38,365 nucleotides of DNA, taken from Gemmatimonadota bacterium. GTDB lineage: Bacteria > Gemmatimonadota > Gemmatimonadetes > Longimicrobiales > Gaopeijiaceae. The stretch lies in NCBI GenBank assembly GCA_022822445.1, contig JAJEBR010000044.1:1-38365 (forward strand). Reading direction: 5' to 3'. The notes under the pieces were generated by a model that was not told the DNA's origin, made no database searches, and was given only the letters and a program-made list of their open reading frames with translations. Shown piece by piece: positions 17,157 to 25,197 of this stretch; the stretch's first letter is position 1; each line of letters begins with the position of its first letter. Position numbers and translations under genes: made by a program.

Positions 17157-17942
17157 GTGGGTGCCAGATTCACCAACCCAGGCGTCCCGCTCAAGGACAT
17201 CACCCGCTACCTTGACGAATACCTCGAGACGGAGAACACACCGGACTACCCGGGCTCCCTGAATGGGCTGCAAGTCGCTGGCCCCGAAGTCGTTAGCCGG
17301 TTCGCGGTGGCGGTGGACGCGAGCGAAGCCGTCATCGAAGCCGTCAGCGGGTGGGCCGATCTGCTCGTCGTGCATCACGGCCTCTTCTGGGGAGGCCTGC
17401 GCCCCCTTACCGGGCCGCGGTTTCGCCGCGTAAGGGCGCTGATCGAGGCCAAGACCGCCCTTTACAGCTCGCATCTCCCACTCGACAGGCATCCGCAGGA
17501 CGGAAACGCCGCTTTGCTGGCCAGACGACTTCACCTTGCGCACCTCGAGCCCTTTGGCGACTACCAGGGAAGAAACGTGGGCTGGAGGGGCACGGTCCGC
17601 GCGGCCGAGCGGTCGCTGGGGGACTTCAGGGCCAGGCTCTCGGAGGTGGTCGGGCGCGAAGTCGCGACCCTTCCCGGAGGTCCTGCGACGATAGCGTCGG
17701 CGGCGGTCGTCACCGGCAGCGGGGCCTCCACGCTGGATGAAGCCGCCGAGGCGGGGGTGGACGTGCTCGTGACGGGCGAAGCGCAGCACCATCACGCCAT
17801 CGACGCGGCCGAGCTCGGAGTGACGGTCCTTCTGGGCGGACACTATGAAACCGAGACATTCGGGGTCAGGAGAATCGCCGAAATCCTGACCGACCATTTC
17901 GGATTGGAAGGCCGTTTCGTAGACTCGCCTACGGGGCTGTAG
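17157..17942 (+). CDS. Nif3-like dinuclear metal protein
   Basis: Member of the Nif3/YbgI family (261 residues; the short type without the inserted PII-like domain). The metal-binding motifs are visible: VVHHGLFWGG with H73/H74, the SSHLPLD block with H106 and D110, and the C-terminal GGHYETETFGV with its H and E. The molecular role of the family is unsettled; a GTP cyclohydrolase I link has been proposed for relatives. GTG 17157, 7 bp after the bactofilin stop, gives the conserved N-terminal part (DITRYLDEYL). It closes the parA-parB-M23-bactofilin run. Its last codons overlap a tRNA-like remnant on the other strand. Confidence 0.92.
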   Translation: MGARFTNPGVPLKDITRYLDEYLETENTPDYPGSLNGLQVAGPEVVSRFAVAVDASEAVIEAVSGWADLLVVHHGLFWGGLRPLTGPRFRRVRALIEAKTALYSSHLPLDRHPQDGNAALLARRLHLAHLEPFGDYQGRNVGWRGTVRAAERSLGDFRARLSEVVGREVATLPGGPATIASAAVVTGSGASTLDEAAEAGVDVLVTGEAQHHHAIDAAELGVTVLLGGHYETETFGVRRIAEILTDHFGLEGRFVDSPTGL

Positions 17943-18008
17943 TCCGAGGGAGAGTCCGCCGCGACGGTGAAGCGGCGATGCTCCAGCCGCTGGACCACTC
18001 CGCCCCAG
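17931..18008 (-). other. tRNA-Glu-like degenerate sequence
   Basis: Read on the minus strand, 78 bp start with CTGGGGC and end with GCCCCGT, which can pair over six of seven positions as an acceptor stem. A good D-arm follows (TCCAGCGGCTGGA) and then an anticodon-like hairpin GCCGC TTCACCGTC GCGGC. The loop is 9 nt rather than 7, and no T-loop with TTCRANNC is visible, so it is not a functional tRNA. It may be a decayed tRNA or a chance resemblance. Confidence 0.2.
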
Positions 18009-18016
18009 GCGGCGAA

Positions 18017-18045
18017 TGTAAAGTCCACCTTACGCAATGTCATGT
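18017..18045 (-). promoter_or_regulatory. Dispersed TGTAAAG inverted-repeat element, copy A
   Basis: On the plus strand TGTAAAG-TCCA-CCTTACG (18017-18034) is an imperfect inverted repeat, followed by CAATGTCATGT. Its reverse complement matches 34860-34888 at 25 of 29 positions, including 11/11 of ACATGACATTG and 7/7 of CTTTACA. A further CTTACAC half-site lies at 18050-18056. The element ends 26 bp before the M14 peptidase ATG. A repressor or activator operator shared with glcD is the simplest reading. Confidence 0.55.
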
Positions 18046-18071
18046 CTGCCTTACACAAGAAGAGAGTCCTG

Positions 18072-20381
18072 ATGCGAAAACCATCAACCATCGCCGTCCT
18101 GGCAGCCGTGCTCCTCTCAGGACCCCTGCACGTGCACGGTCAGGTCCCCACCCCCGCCGCCCACTTCGGCTTCGACATCGGCACGGCCGGCAAGCTCGCA
18201 AACTGGGACGACCTCACCGCGTACTACGAGGTCCTCGCGCACACCAGCGACCGCGTCGCGCTCGACACGCTGGGCCCCACCACCATGGGGCGCCCCTTCG
18301 TCATGCTCACCATCACCGCGCCCGCCAACCACGCGCGGCTGGCCGAGCTGCACGATGTCCAGCGCCGCCTCGCCGACCCCCGCACCGTCTCCAGCGCCGA
18401 CGAACTCGAAGCCCTCCTGGACCAGGGCCGCACCATCGTGATGATCACCCACGCGATCCACTCCACCGAGGTCGGCAGCGCCCAGTCGGCCGCAAAGCTC
18501 GCCCACTACCTCGCCTCGTCCGCCGACGAGCGCGTCATGGAGGTCCTCGACAACGTCATCCTCCTGCAGATCCCGTCGCTCAACCCGGACGGCACGCAGT
18601 GGGTCAACGACTTCTACAACGAGCACGCCGGCACCGAATTCGACGGCCGGTCGCCGCCCTGGCTCTACCACTTCTACGTGGGCCACGACAACAACCGCGA
18701 CTGGTTCACCTTCTACCAGAGCGAGACGCAGCACACGGTGCGGGCGCAGAACGACTGGCACCCGCAGATCGTGCACGACATCCACCAGATGGGCGGCAGC
18801 GGCGCCCGCATCTTCTTCCCGCCCTACATCGACCCGATCGAGCCCAACGTCGACCCCGGGCTGGTCGCCGCCGTCAACCAGCTGGGCGCGTACATGGCCG
18901 CCGAGCTGACCTCGCAGGGCAAGCGCGGCGTGGTGATCAACGCGATCTACGACGGGTTCCACCCCGGGCGCGCATACATGCACTATCACGGGGGCGCGCG
19001 CATCCTCAGCGAGATGGCGTCGGCCCAGCTGGCCACGACCGTGGACGTGCCGCCCGAGGTGGTGTGGGGCGGGCGGGAGTACGACGCGTCCCAGGCCGCC
19101 TGGAATTTCCCCTGGCCGTGGAGGGGTGGTGAATGGGGGCTGCCCGACATCGTCGAGTACCAGTTCTCGGGCGCGGTCGCGCTGCTCACCAACGCCGCGA
19201 AGAACCGGCGCTTCTGGCTGGAGAACTTCTACCGGGTGGGTGAGCGGGCGGTTGAGGGGTGGGACGATTGGCCGGCCGCGTGGGTGATCCCCGCAGGGCA
19301 GGAGAACGTGGTCGGGGTCCAGAGCCTTCTCCGCACCCTCACCCTGGGCGATGTGGAGGTGAGGCGGACCGAGGATGCCTTCACGGCGGGGGGCTCGACG
19401 TACGCGGCCGGATCCCACGTGGTCCTCATGCAACAGCCCTACGCCGCCTTCGCCCAGACGCTGCTGACCGAGCAGGAGTATCCGGATCTGCGCGAGTACC
19501 CGGGCGGCCCGCCGAAGCGTCCCTACGACGTGACCGCGCACACCCTCCCGCTCCTGATGGGCGTCGAGGCGCACGCGCTGGAGGCCGCCCCCGAGGTGGC
19601 GGTGAGCGACCCGATCGAGGATCAGTCGGTCGACTACGAACTCCCGGCCGACCTGGCCGGGCCGGGTGCGCCGCGCGTCGGCATGTACAAGGGCTACCAG
19701 GAGCCGATGATCGCAGGGTGGACGCGGTGGATGCTGGACCGGCACGGGATGCGCTACGACTCGCTGCACGACGCACGCATCCGCCAGGGTGGGCTCGAAG
19801 ACGACTACGACGTGCTGATCTTCCAGAGCCAGTCGGACGAGTCGATCAGCCGGGGAAACGCGCCTGGCTCACTGCCTGAGCGCTACACCGGCGGCCTCGG
19901 AGAGGACGGCCGAACGGCGGTCCGTGAATTCGTCGAGTCCGGAGGCCGGCTGATCGTGATGGAACAGGCGACCGAGTTCGCGATCGGCCTCTTCGGGCTG
20001 GATGTCGTCAACGCCGTCGCGGGCCTCGACAACACCGAGTTCTATGTGCCGGGATCGATCCTGCGCGTCGATCTGGAGTCCGACCCGGTCACAGCCGGCT
20101 ACGACGGATCCACCGAGGCGTGGTACTGGCGCAGCAGCCGCGCCTTCACAGTGGGAGACGAACGGGTCGAGGTGCTCGGACGCTACTCGCCGGACGACCC
20201 GGTGGTGGCCGGCTGGGTCCTCGGCCGCGAACGGCTCGCCGGGCAGGGAGCGCTGCTGCGCGCGAGGATCGGTCGCGGCGAAGTGATCCTCTTCGGATTC
20301 CAGCCCAACTACCGCGGCCAGAGCATCGTGACCTGGCCCCTCTTCTTCAACGCCATCTCGGGCGGGAGGCTCGTCGGATGA
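18072..20381 (+). CDS. Secreted M14 zinc carboxypeptidase
   Basis: A 769-residue exported peptidase. An N-terminal signal peptide (1-23, cleaved around VHG-Q) is followed by an M14 domain (about 40-380). The zinc motif HxxE is H130-STE133, the substrate-binding NNR is at 207-209 and the third histidine lies in HDIHQM (235-240). The second half, from about residue 540 (PRVGMYKGYQEP), resembles the class I glutamine-amidotransferase-like domain that often follows this M14 type; its role is unknown. ATG 18072 is chosen because it directly begins the signal peptide. The stop overlaps the next ATG (ATGA). The TGTAAAG element just upstream suggests regulation shared with glcD. Confidence 0.88.
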   Translation: MRKPSTIAVLAAVLLSGPLHVHGQVPTPAAHFGFDIGTAGKLANWDDLTAYYEVLAHTSDRVALDTLGPTTMGRPFVMLTITAPANHARLAELHDVQRRLADPRTVSSADELEALLDQGRTIVMITHAIHSTEVGSAQSAAKLAHYLASSADERVMEVLDNVILLQIPSLNPDGTQWVNDFYNEHAGTEFDGRSPPWLYHFYVGHDNNRDWFTFYQSETQHTVRAQNDWHPQIVHDIHQMGGSGARIFFPPYIDPIEPNVDPGLVAAVNQLGAYMAAELTSQGKRGVVINAIYDGFHPGRAYMHYHGGARILSEMASAQLATTVDVPPEVVWGGREYDASQAAWNFPWPWRGGEWGLPDIVEYQFSGAVALLTNAAKNRRFWLENFYRVGERAVEGWDDWPAAWVIPAGQENVVGVQSLLRTLTLGDVEVRRTEDAFTAGGSTYAAGSHVVLMQQPYAAFAQTLLTEQEYPDLREYPGGPPKRPYDVTAHTLPLLMGVEAHALEAAPEVAVSDPIEDQSVDYELPADLAGPGAPRVGMYKGYQEPMIAGWTRWMLDRHGMRYDSLHDARIRQGGLEDDYDVLIFQSQSDESISRGNAPGSLPERYTGGLGEDGRTAVREFVESGGRLIVMEQATEFAIGLFGLDVVNAVAGLDNTEFYVPGSILRVDLESDPVTAGYDGSTEAWYWRSSRAFTVGDERVEVLGRYSPDDPVVAGWVLGRERLAGQGALLRARIGRGEVILFGFQPNYRGQSIVTWPLFFNAISGGRLVG

Positions 20382-21187
20382 CGCCAGCAGCGGAAGTGCC
20401 CTGCCCCCGGTGCCAGCACCCCGAGAGCGCCGACGCCAACTTCTGCTCGAGCTGCGGAGGGGCGCTGCGCGGTCCGCCCTGCCCCGCCTGCGACGCCCCC
20501 ACGGAGGCCGGCGCCCGCTTCTGCACCCAGTGCGGGGCCGCGGTGCGTGCGAAACGGGCGCCCTTCTCCGTCTCGACCAACCGGGTAACGGTCGCGGCGG
20601 GCGCGCTCCTCGCGGTCGCCCTGGTCATTGCAGTCGTCCTGTGGACCGCGCCGGGCGGTGCGCCGGCTCCGTCCCCACCCGCTCCCGTCACGCAGGGATC
20701 CCCCACAGCCCTGGGTCCCACATCGTCCGTCGACCTCGGCTCGATGACGCCGCGCGAAGCCGCCAACCGGCTCTTCAACCGGGTGATGGCCGCCGTCGAA
20801 GCCGGCAACCAGGTGGAGGCGAACCAGTTCCTGCCGATGGCGCTCGCCGCCTACGACCGGATCTCCGCGCTGTCGCTGGACGACCGCTTCCACCTGTCGC
20901 TCCTTCATGCCGCAGCCGGCGACGGCGCGTCGGCGCTCGCCGTCGCCGAAGCAGGGCTCGCGCTCAGGCCCACGCACCTGCTCTGCCTGGCCGCCGCGGC
21001 CGAAGGCGCACTCCTCATCGGCGACGACGCGAAGGCACGGGGCTACTATCAGACGCTCGTGGACGTCTACGAAGAAGAATCACGCGCGGGGCTGGTCGAG
21101 TACGGGACCGGCGAGGGCGGCCACGCCAACCTCCTGCCCGTGCTTCGCGGAGAGGCGGCGGAATACCTGGCCAGCGGACGCCGGTGA
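20378..21187 (+). CDS. Double zinc-ribbon membrane protein
   Basis: A 269-residue protein not recognised beyond its architecture. Two tandem zinc ribbons occupy 9-52, with CxxC pairs at C9/C12, C23/C26, C35/C38 and C49/C52. A membrane helix follows (about 70-90), then a proline-rich linker and a helical, tetratricopeptide-like region (about 120-265) rich in alanine. The ribbons would be cytoplasmic and the helical region periplasmic, or the reverse. It overlaps the M14 gene as ATGA and ends 4 bp before the DUF819 gene, so it is produced together with them. A scaffold or adaptor role is a guess from the architecture. Confidence 0.8.
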   Translation: MTPAAEVPCPRCQHPESADANFCSSCGGALRGPPCPACDAPTEAGARFCTQCGAAVRAKRAPFSVSTNRVTVAAGALLAVALVIAVVLWTAPGGAPAPSPPAPVTQGSPTALGPTSSVDLGSMTPREAANRLFNRVMAAVEAGNQVEANQFLPMALAAYDRISALSLDDRFHLSLLHAAAGDGASALAVAEAGLALRPTHLLCLAAAAEGALLIGDDAKARGYYQTLVDVYEEESRAGLVEYGTGEGGHANLLPVLRGEAAEYLASGRR

Positions 21188-21191
21188 GCCG

Positions 21192-22406
21192 ATGATCACC
21201 ACCCCCCTCGCGCTCGCCACCCTCATCGCCGGGTGCACCGCGCTGGCCTTCCGGCTCGACTACCGCTTCCCCGCGCTGGGGAAGGTCGGTGCGTCGATGA
21301 TGGCGATCATCTTCGGCGCGATCCTCTCCAACGCCGGTCTCGTCCCCGTGTCCTCCCCCGTCTACGACGCCGTGCTGGGCCCGGTCACCTCCGTGTCGAT
21401 CGCCTGGCTGCTTCTGTCGGTCGACCTGCGGGACCTGGCGAAGGCGGGACCGCGCATGACCGGCGCCTTCGGGATCGCCGTGCTGGGGACCGTCCTCGGC
21501 GCCTTCACCGCCGCGTTGATCTACGGGAGCCGCTTCGGGGAGGACACCCACCGGATCGCCGGCGCCCTGACCGGCACCTACTCCGGCGGGTCGGTCAACT
21601 TCGTTTCGGTGGGACGCGAAGTGGGTCTGACCGGCTCACTCTTCGCGGGGCTCAACGCCGCCGACGCCGTGGTCACCGCGCTCTGGCTCGGCGCGACGAT
21701 CATGCTGCCGATGTGGCTCGGGCGATTCTACGCGCCGGTGCCGGAGGGCGCGCCGGTGGCGACTCCCCCGCGCGCGACGGATGGGCCGGACGCCGGGAAT
21801 GACCGGCCCGCGCCCTCCTCGCCACCGCCTCCGGGCACGGAACCCCCGGACCATGCCACCGAACGCGACCGCAACCACCCGTACTTCGCCCGCGAAGGCC
21901 TGTCCGCGCTGGCGATCGGCTACCTCGTCGCCGCCGGCCTCATCCTGGTCTTCGCCTCCGAATGGCTTGCCGAGGCCGTCCCGTTGATCCCCTCCATCGT
22001 CTGGCTGACGGTGCTCGCCCTCGCACTCGGCCACTCTCCCCTCTTCCGCGACGCCCGCGGGGCGATGCAGCTCGGGTCGGTCGGCCTGCACTTCTTCTTC
22101 GTGCTGATCGGCATCCTGTCCAGGGCCTCGGAGATCGCCGCGGTGGGGGTGGACGTCTTCTTCTTCACCCTGATCGTCGTGGGGGTGCACGGCTTCGTCG
22201 TCTTCGGCGCGGGGAAGCTCCTGCGCCTCGACATCGGGACGGTTTCGGTCGCATCCCAGGCCGCGGTCGGCGGGCCATCGAGCGCGCTCGCGGTCGCGAT
22301 CTCGCGCGACTGGCGCCACCTTGTGCTGCCGGGGGTGGTCGTGGGGCTCTTCGGGTATGCGGTGGGCAACTTTCTTGGTCTGGGAGTGGCTTATGTGCTC
22401 AGGTAG
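21192..22406 (+). CDS. DUF819 family multi-pass membrane protein
   Basis: A 404-residue integral membrane protein of the DUF819 (YjcL-like) family. About ten hydrophobic segments are split into two halves by a charged, proline-rich loop (about 178-235). Family-type glycine-rich motifs are seen in both halves: GTYSGGSVNFV near 132-142 and QAAVGGPSSALAVA near the C-terminus. The fold resembles secondary transporters built of inverted repeats; the substrate is unknown. Its position directly after a secreted carboxypeptidase makes uptake or export of a peptide-derived compound a reasonable hypothesis, no more. ATG 21192 gives the first membrane segment directly. Confidence 0.85.
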   Translation: MITTPLALATLIAGCTALAFRLDYRFPALGKVGASMMAIIFGAILSNAGLVPVSSPVYDAVLGPVTSVSIAWLLLSVDLRDLAKAGPRMTGAFGIAVLGTVLGAFTAALIYGSRFGEDTHRIAGALTGTYSGGSVNFVSVGREVGLTGSLFAGLNAADAVVTALWLGATIMLPMWLGRFYAPVPEGAPVATPPRATDGPDAGNDRPAPSSPPPPGTEPPDHATERDRNHPYFAREGLSALAIGYLVAAGLILVFASEWLAEAVPLIPSIVWLTVLALALGHSPLFRDARGAMQLGSVGLHFFFVLIGILSRASEIAAVGVDVFFFTLIVVGVHGFVVFGAGKLLRLDIGTVSVASQAAVGGPSSALAVAISRDWRHLVLPGVVVGLFGYAVGNFLGLGVAYVLR

Positions 22407-23643
22407 AAACTCGCGCGGACCGGGTCTCTCCCGAGTCTCGGTTCTGGTGCTGGCGCTGGCGATTGGCGGATGCGAGTCCGGTGACCGGCCCGCGCCTTCC
22501 AACGATGCCGGGGGCGACATGCAACAGATGTCGTCACCGTCCTTCCGTCTGTCGGATGAACCGGAAGTCCTGATAGGCGTCGCCGATGGCCGACCGGAGC
22601 AGGAGCTGTTCGAAGTTGCCGGCGCCGCCCGGCTTGCGGACGGGAGCGTCGTGCTCTACGAGGCCGGAGCCTTTCGCCTGCAGAAGTTCGGCCCTGACGG
22701 CGAGCACCTGTGGAGCCGGGGCCAGGCGGGAGAAGGACCGGGCGACTTCGATAGATTCGCTGAGTTGCTCGTTCCCTGTGCCAGCCGGCAATCGGTCCTG
22801 ATCTACGGCCCGTACACCAGGCGCATGACGGTTTTCGACGGCGACGGCGCGCTGCTGGGCACCTACCCCTTCGCCTTTCAGGGGACCCAGCCGTACGACC
22901 TCACATGCACCCCCGGCGGACGACTGGTCTTCTCGGGCTGGGGACTTGAGCGGCCGAGTGAACCGGGCCCCTACCGGACGACGGCGGACGTGGGCTTCGC
23001 GGACAGCGCCGTGGTCACCGTACTGCGCGAGGACGTGGTCGGCGAAGACCGCCTCGCAACCACCAACCCTGAAGGGCGCCTGACCGGCAGCGCTCCGGGC
23101 ATCTGGTCGCGCAGGCTGAGGTTCGCGGCCACGGACGAGGGAGTCTGGCTGGGTACCGGCGACGACTACGCGATCGAGCTCCTGGACTGGACCGGTGCGA
23201 CCGCGCGGACGATCCGGTGGGAGGGACCGGACCGGGCGGTGACGCAGCCCCACATCGACGCCTACCGGGAGGCCGTGCGCGACAGCTTTGCCAACGGCCT
23301 GGATTTCATGGCTCGAAATCACCCCGACCGGGTGGACTCCCGCAACTGGCAGGGCCGCTTCGAGTCCCGTTGGGAGCGTGATCAGGACGCGCTGCCGTCC
23401 GCTTTTCCCGCGTACGCCGATGTACGGCTCGGCGACGACGGCGCCCTCTGGATTCAGGAGTTCGCGCGGCCGGGAGAGCGGAGCGAATGGTTTGCCCTGA
23501 ACGAAGACGGGGAGCGGACGCGCGCGGTGATGGTGCCGCCCGAGATGACTCTGCTGGACATCGGTTCCGACTGGGCGCTGGTGACATTCCGGGACGAACT
23601 CGACGTCGAGCGGGTCGCATTGTACTCGTTCGTCGAGAACTGA
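22393..23643 (+). CDS. Propeller-like lipoprotein
   Basis: A predicted lipoprotein of 416 residues. The signal region ends in LALAIGGC, with the lipidated cysteine at about residue 27. The remainder has repeated blades of the type FGPDGEHLWSRGQAGEGPGDF, ending in D-G or G-D turns, like the six-bladed beta-propeller proteins that are frequent in Gemmatimonadota and Bacteroidota. Such proteins often bind peptides or sugars, but the ligand here is unknown. ATG 22393 overlaps the DUF819 gene by 14 nt, so it is the fourth gene of the M14 operon. No catalytic motif is visible. Confidence 0.78.
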   Translation: MCSGRNSRGPGLSRVSVLVLALAIGGCESGDRPAPSNDAGGDMQQMSSPSFRLSDEPEVLIGVADGRPEQELFEVAGAARLADGSVVLYEAGAFRLQKFGPDGEHLWSRGQAGEGPGDFDRFAELLVPCASRQSVLIYGPYTRRMTVFDGDGALLGTYPFAFQGTQPYDLTCTPGGRLVFSGWGLERPSEPGPYRTTADVGFADSAVVTVLREDVVGEDRLATTNPEGRLTGSAPGIWSRRLRFAATDEGVWLGTGDDYAIELLDWTGATARTIRWEGPDRAVTQPHIDAYREAVRDSFANGLDFMARNHPDRVDSRNWQGRFESRWERDQDALPSAFPAYADVRLGDDGALWIQEFARPGERSEWFALNEDGERTRAVMVPPEMTLLDIGSDWALVTFRDELDVERVALYSFVEN

Positions 23644-23696
23644 GCCGACCTCTCCCTTTCCATGGTGCGATCCGCCTGACTTTCGTATGATTGACG

Positions 23697-23713
23697 GCCC
23701 CGTGCGCCGGGGC
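23697..23713 (+). terminator. GC-rich hairpin after the M14 operon
   Basis: GCCCCG and CGGGGC form a 6-bp stem with loop TGCGC in the 162-bp gap before lipA. No T-tract follows. A TATGAT hexamer at 23686-23691, just upstream, could instead be a lipA -10 element, which would put the hairpin in the lipA leader. Both readings are weak. Confidence 0.35.
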
Positions 23714-23805
23714 ACGACCCCGCGCAGGCAGCGCCGGGGCAACGCGCCGAGGCTACACGCCGCACCGGCGCCCAGGCCAGACCGATCAGCGGAGATTCAC
23801 CGGAA

Positions 23806-25194
23806 GTGATTCCGTCAAACAGACATGGAGGGGCCCGGTCCGCAGGGCCCGGCGGTCCCGGGAACCCCGGTGGGTCCGGGAAGCCCGGCGGTTACGCGCC
23901 CGCGGGCAAGGATACCGGACGGGTCAAGCCGAAGGGCTCCTCCCGGATTCCCGCCCACTGCGGGATCGACACGATTCCCATCACGTCGCGCAAGCCGTCG
24001 TGGCTGAAGGTGCGCTCGCCGGGCGGGCCCAACTACCTGCGGCTGAAGAGCCTGATGCGCAGCCAGTCGCTGCACACGGTCTGCGAGGAGGCGGGCTGTC
24101 CCAACATCGGCGAGTGCTGGGAGGCGGGCACGGCGACCTTCATGATCCTGGGCGACGTCTGCACGCGGGCGTGCAAGTACTGCGCGGTCGCGCACGGGAT
24201 GCCCACCGAGCTCGACCTCGACGAGCCCCGCCGCGTCGCCGAGACGATCGCGGCCATGGATCTCGACCACGTCGTCATTACATCGGTCAACCGGGACGAA
24301 CTCGCGGACGGCGGCGCCGGCATCTACGCCGCGACGATTCGCGAGGTGCGCGCCCGGGTGCCGGAGTGCTCGGTCGAGGTGCTCATCCCCGACTTCAAGG
24401 GTGACGAGGACGCGCTGCGCACGGTGATGGACGCCCGCCCGGCGATCCTGGGCCACAACCTCGAGACGGTCGAACGGCTGCACCCCGACGTGCGGCCCGG
24501 CGGCCGCTACTGGCGCTCGATCTCGTATCTGGGCAGCGCCAAGCGCATCGACGCTTCGATGCTCACCAAGACCGGCATCATCCTGGGGATGGGCGAACGC
24601 GCCGGCGAAATCCGCCAGGCGATGGCGGACCTGCGCGAAGCCGCGGTCGACATCCTCACGCTGGGGCAATACCTGCGGCCGTCCCCCCAGCACATCCCCG
24701 TGGCGCGCTGGGTGACCCCCGACGAGTTCGCGGACTGGAAGCGGATCGGGGAAGAGGAGTACGGGTTCCGGCATGTGGAGTCGGGGCCGCTGGTTCGGTC
24801 CAGCTACCACGCGAAGGAGCAGGCGCGCGAGGTCGAGGCCGGTGGGCCGGGGGCGATCCAGGAGGTGATGGAGGCGGATGTGCCGGCGCCGGCGGAGAAC
24901 CCGAGTCTGGTCGGAAATGGGGCAATCCGTGGTGATGCGGATGGTCAGGCAGTCGGCGGCGGCGCTGGGCCCGATGTTCCACGGAGTGTTCCACGGCTGG
25001 CCGGCGATGTTCCACGGGATGTTCCACGGCCCCCCATGAATGTTCCACGCAACTTGACGGATGTTCCACGGCCCTCAGCGCTGATCCAGCTCTCTGGGCT
25101 GACCCAACGTCGCCGGTCGCACCGAACGACCGCCCGGGCCGACGAGCCCCCGCGTCCGCTCACGACCCCGCGCGCGAACGGAACCGGAGGCTGA
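23806..25194 (+). CDS. lipA: Lipoyl synthase with long low-complexity tail
   Basis: Radical-SAM enzyme that inserts two sulfur atoms into octanoyl groups on E2 proteins. Both clusters are present: the auxiliary CX4CX5C set C93, C98, C104 and the radical-SAM CX3CX2C set C119, C123, C126. The closing RSSY motif (331-334), whose serine binds the auxiliary cluster, is intact. At 462 residues it is well above the usual 290-340. The excess is a glycine-rich N-terminal stretch (about 1-45) and a tail of about 118 residues with six VPR repeats, encoded by the TGTTCCACG array. GTG 23806 is the only start in the frame before the conserved part. It precedes pdhA by 3 bp, in keeping with making the lipoyl group for the E2 encoded two genes later. 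Confidence 0.93.
   Translation: MIPSNRHGGARSAGPGGPGNPGGSGKPGGYAPAGKDTGRVKPKGSSRIPAHCGIDTIPITSRKPSWLKVRSPGGPNYLRLKSLMRSQSLHTVCEEAGCPNIGECWEAGTATFMILGDVCTRACKYCAVAHGMPTELDLDEPRRVAETIAAMDLDHVVITSVNRDELADGGAGIYAATIREVRARVPECSVEVLIPDFKGDEDALRTVMDARPAILGHNLETVERLHPDVRPGGRYWRSISYLGSAKRIDASMLTKTGIILGMGERAGEIRQAMADLREAAVDILTLGQYLRPSPQHIPVARWVTPDEFADWKRIGEEEYGFRHVESGPLVRSSYHAKEQAREVEAGGPGAIQEVMEADVPAPAENPSLVGNGAIRGDADGQAVGGGAGPDVPRSVPRLAGDVPRDVPRPPMNVPRNLTDVPRPSALIQLSGLTQRRRSHRTTARADEPPRPLTTPRANGTGG
24975..25070 (+). repeat. Array of six parS half-sites inside lipA
   Basis: TGTTCCACG occurs six times in direct orientation, starting at 24975, 24987, 25008, 25020, 25041 and 25062. The spacings are 12, 21, 12, 21 and 21 bp, all multiples of three, so each copy encodes VPR in the LipA tail. 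The nine bases are the left nine of the parS palindrome TGTTCCACGTGGAACA. No copy carries the right half. The array lies 11 kb to the right of the parS pair. Confidence 0.85.
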
Positions 25195-25197
25195 CCG

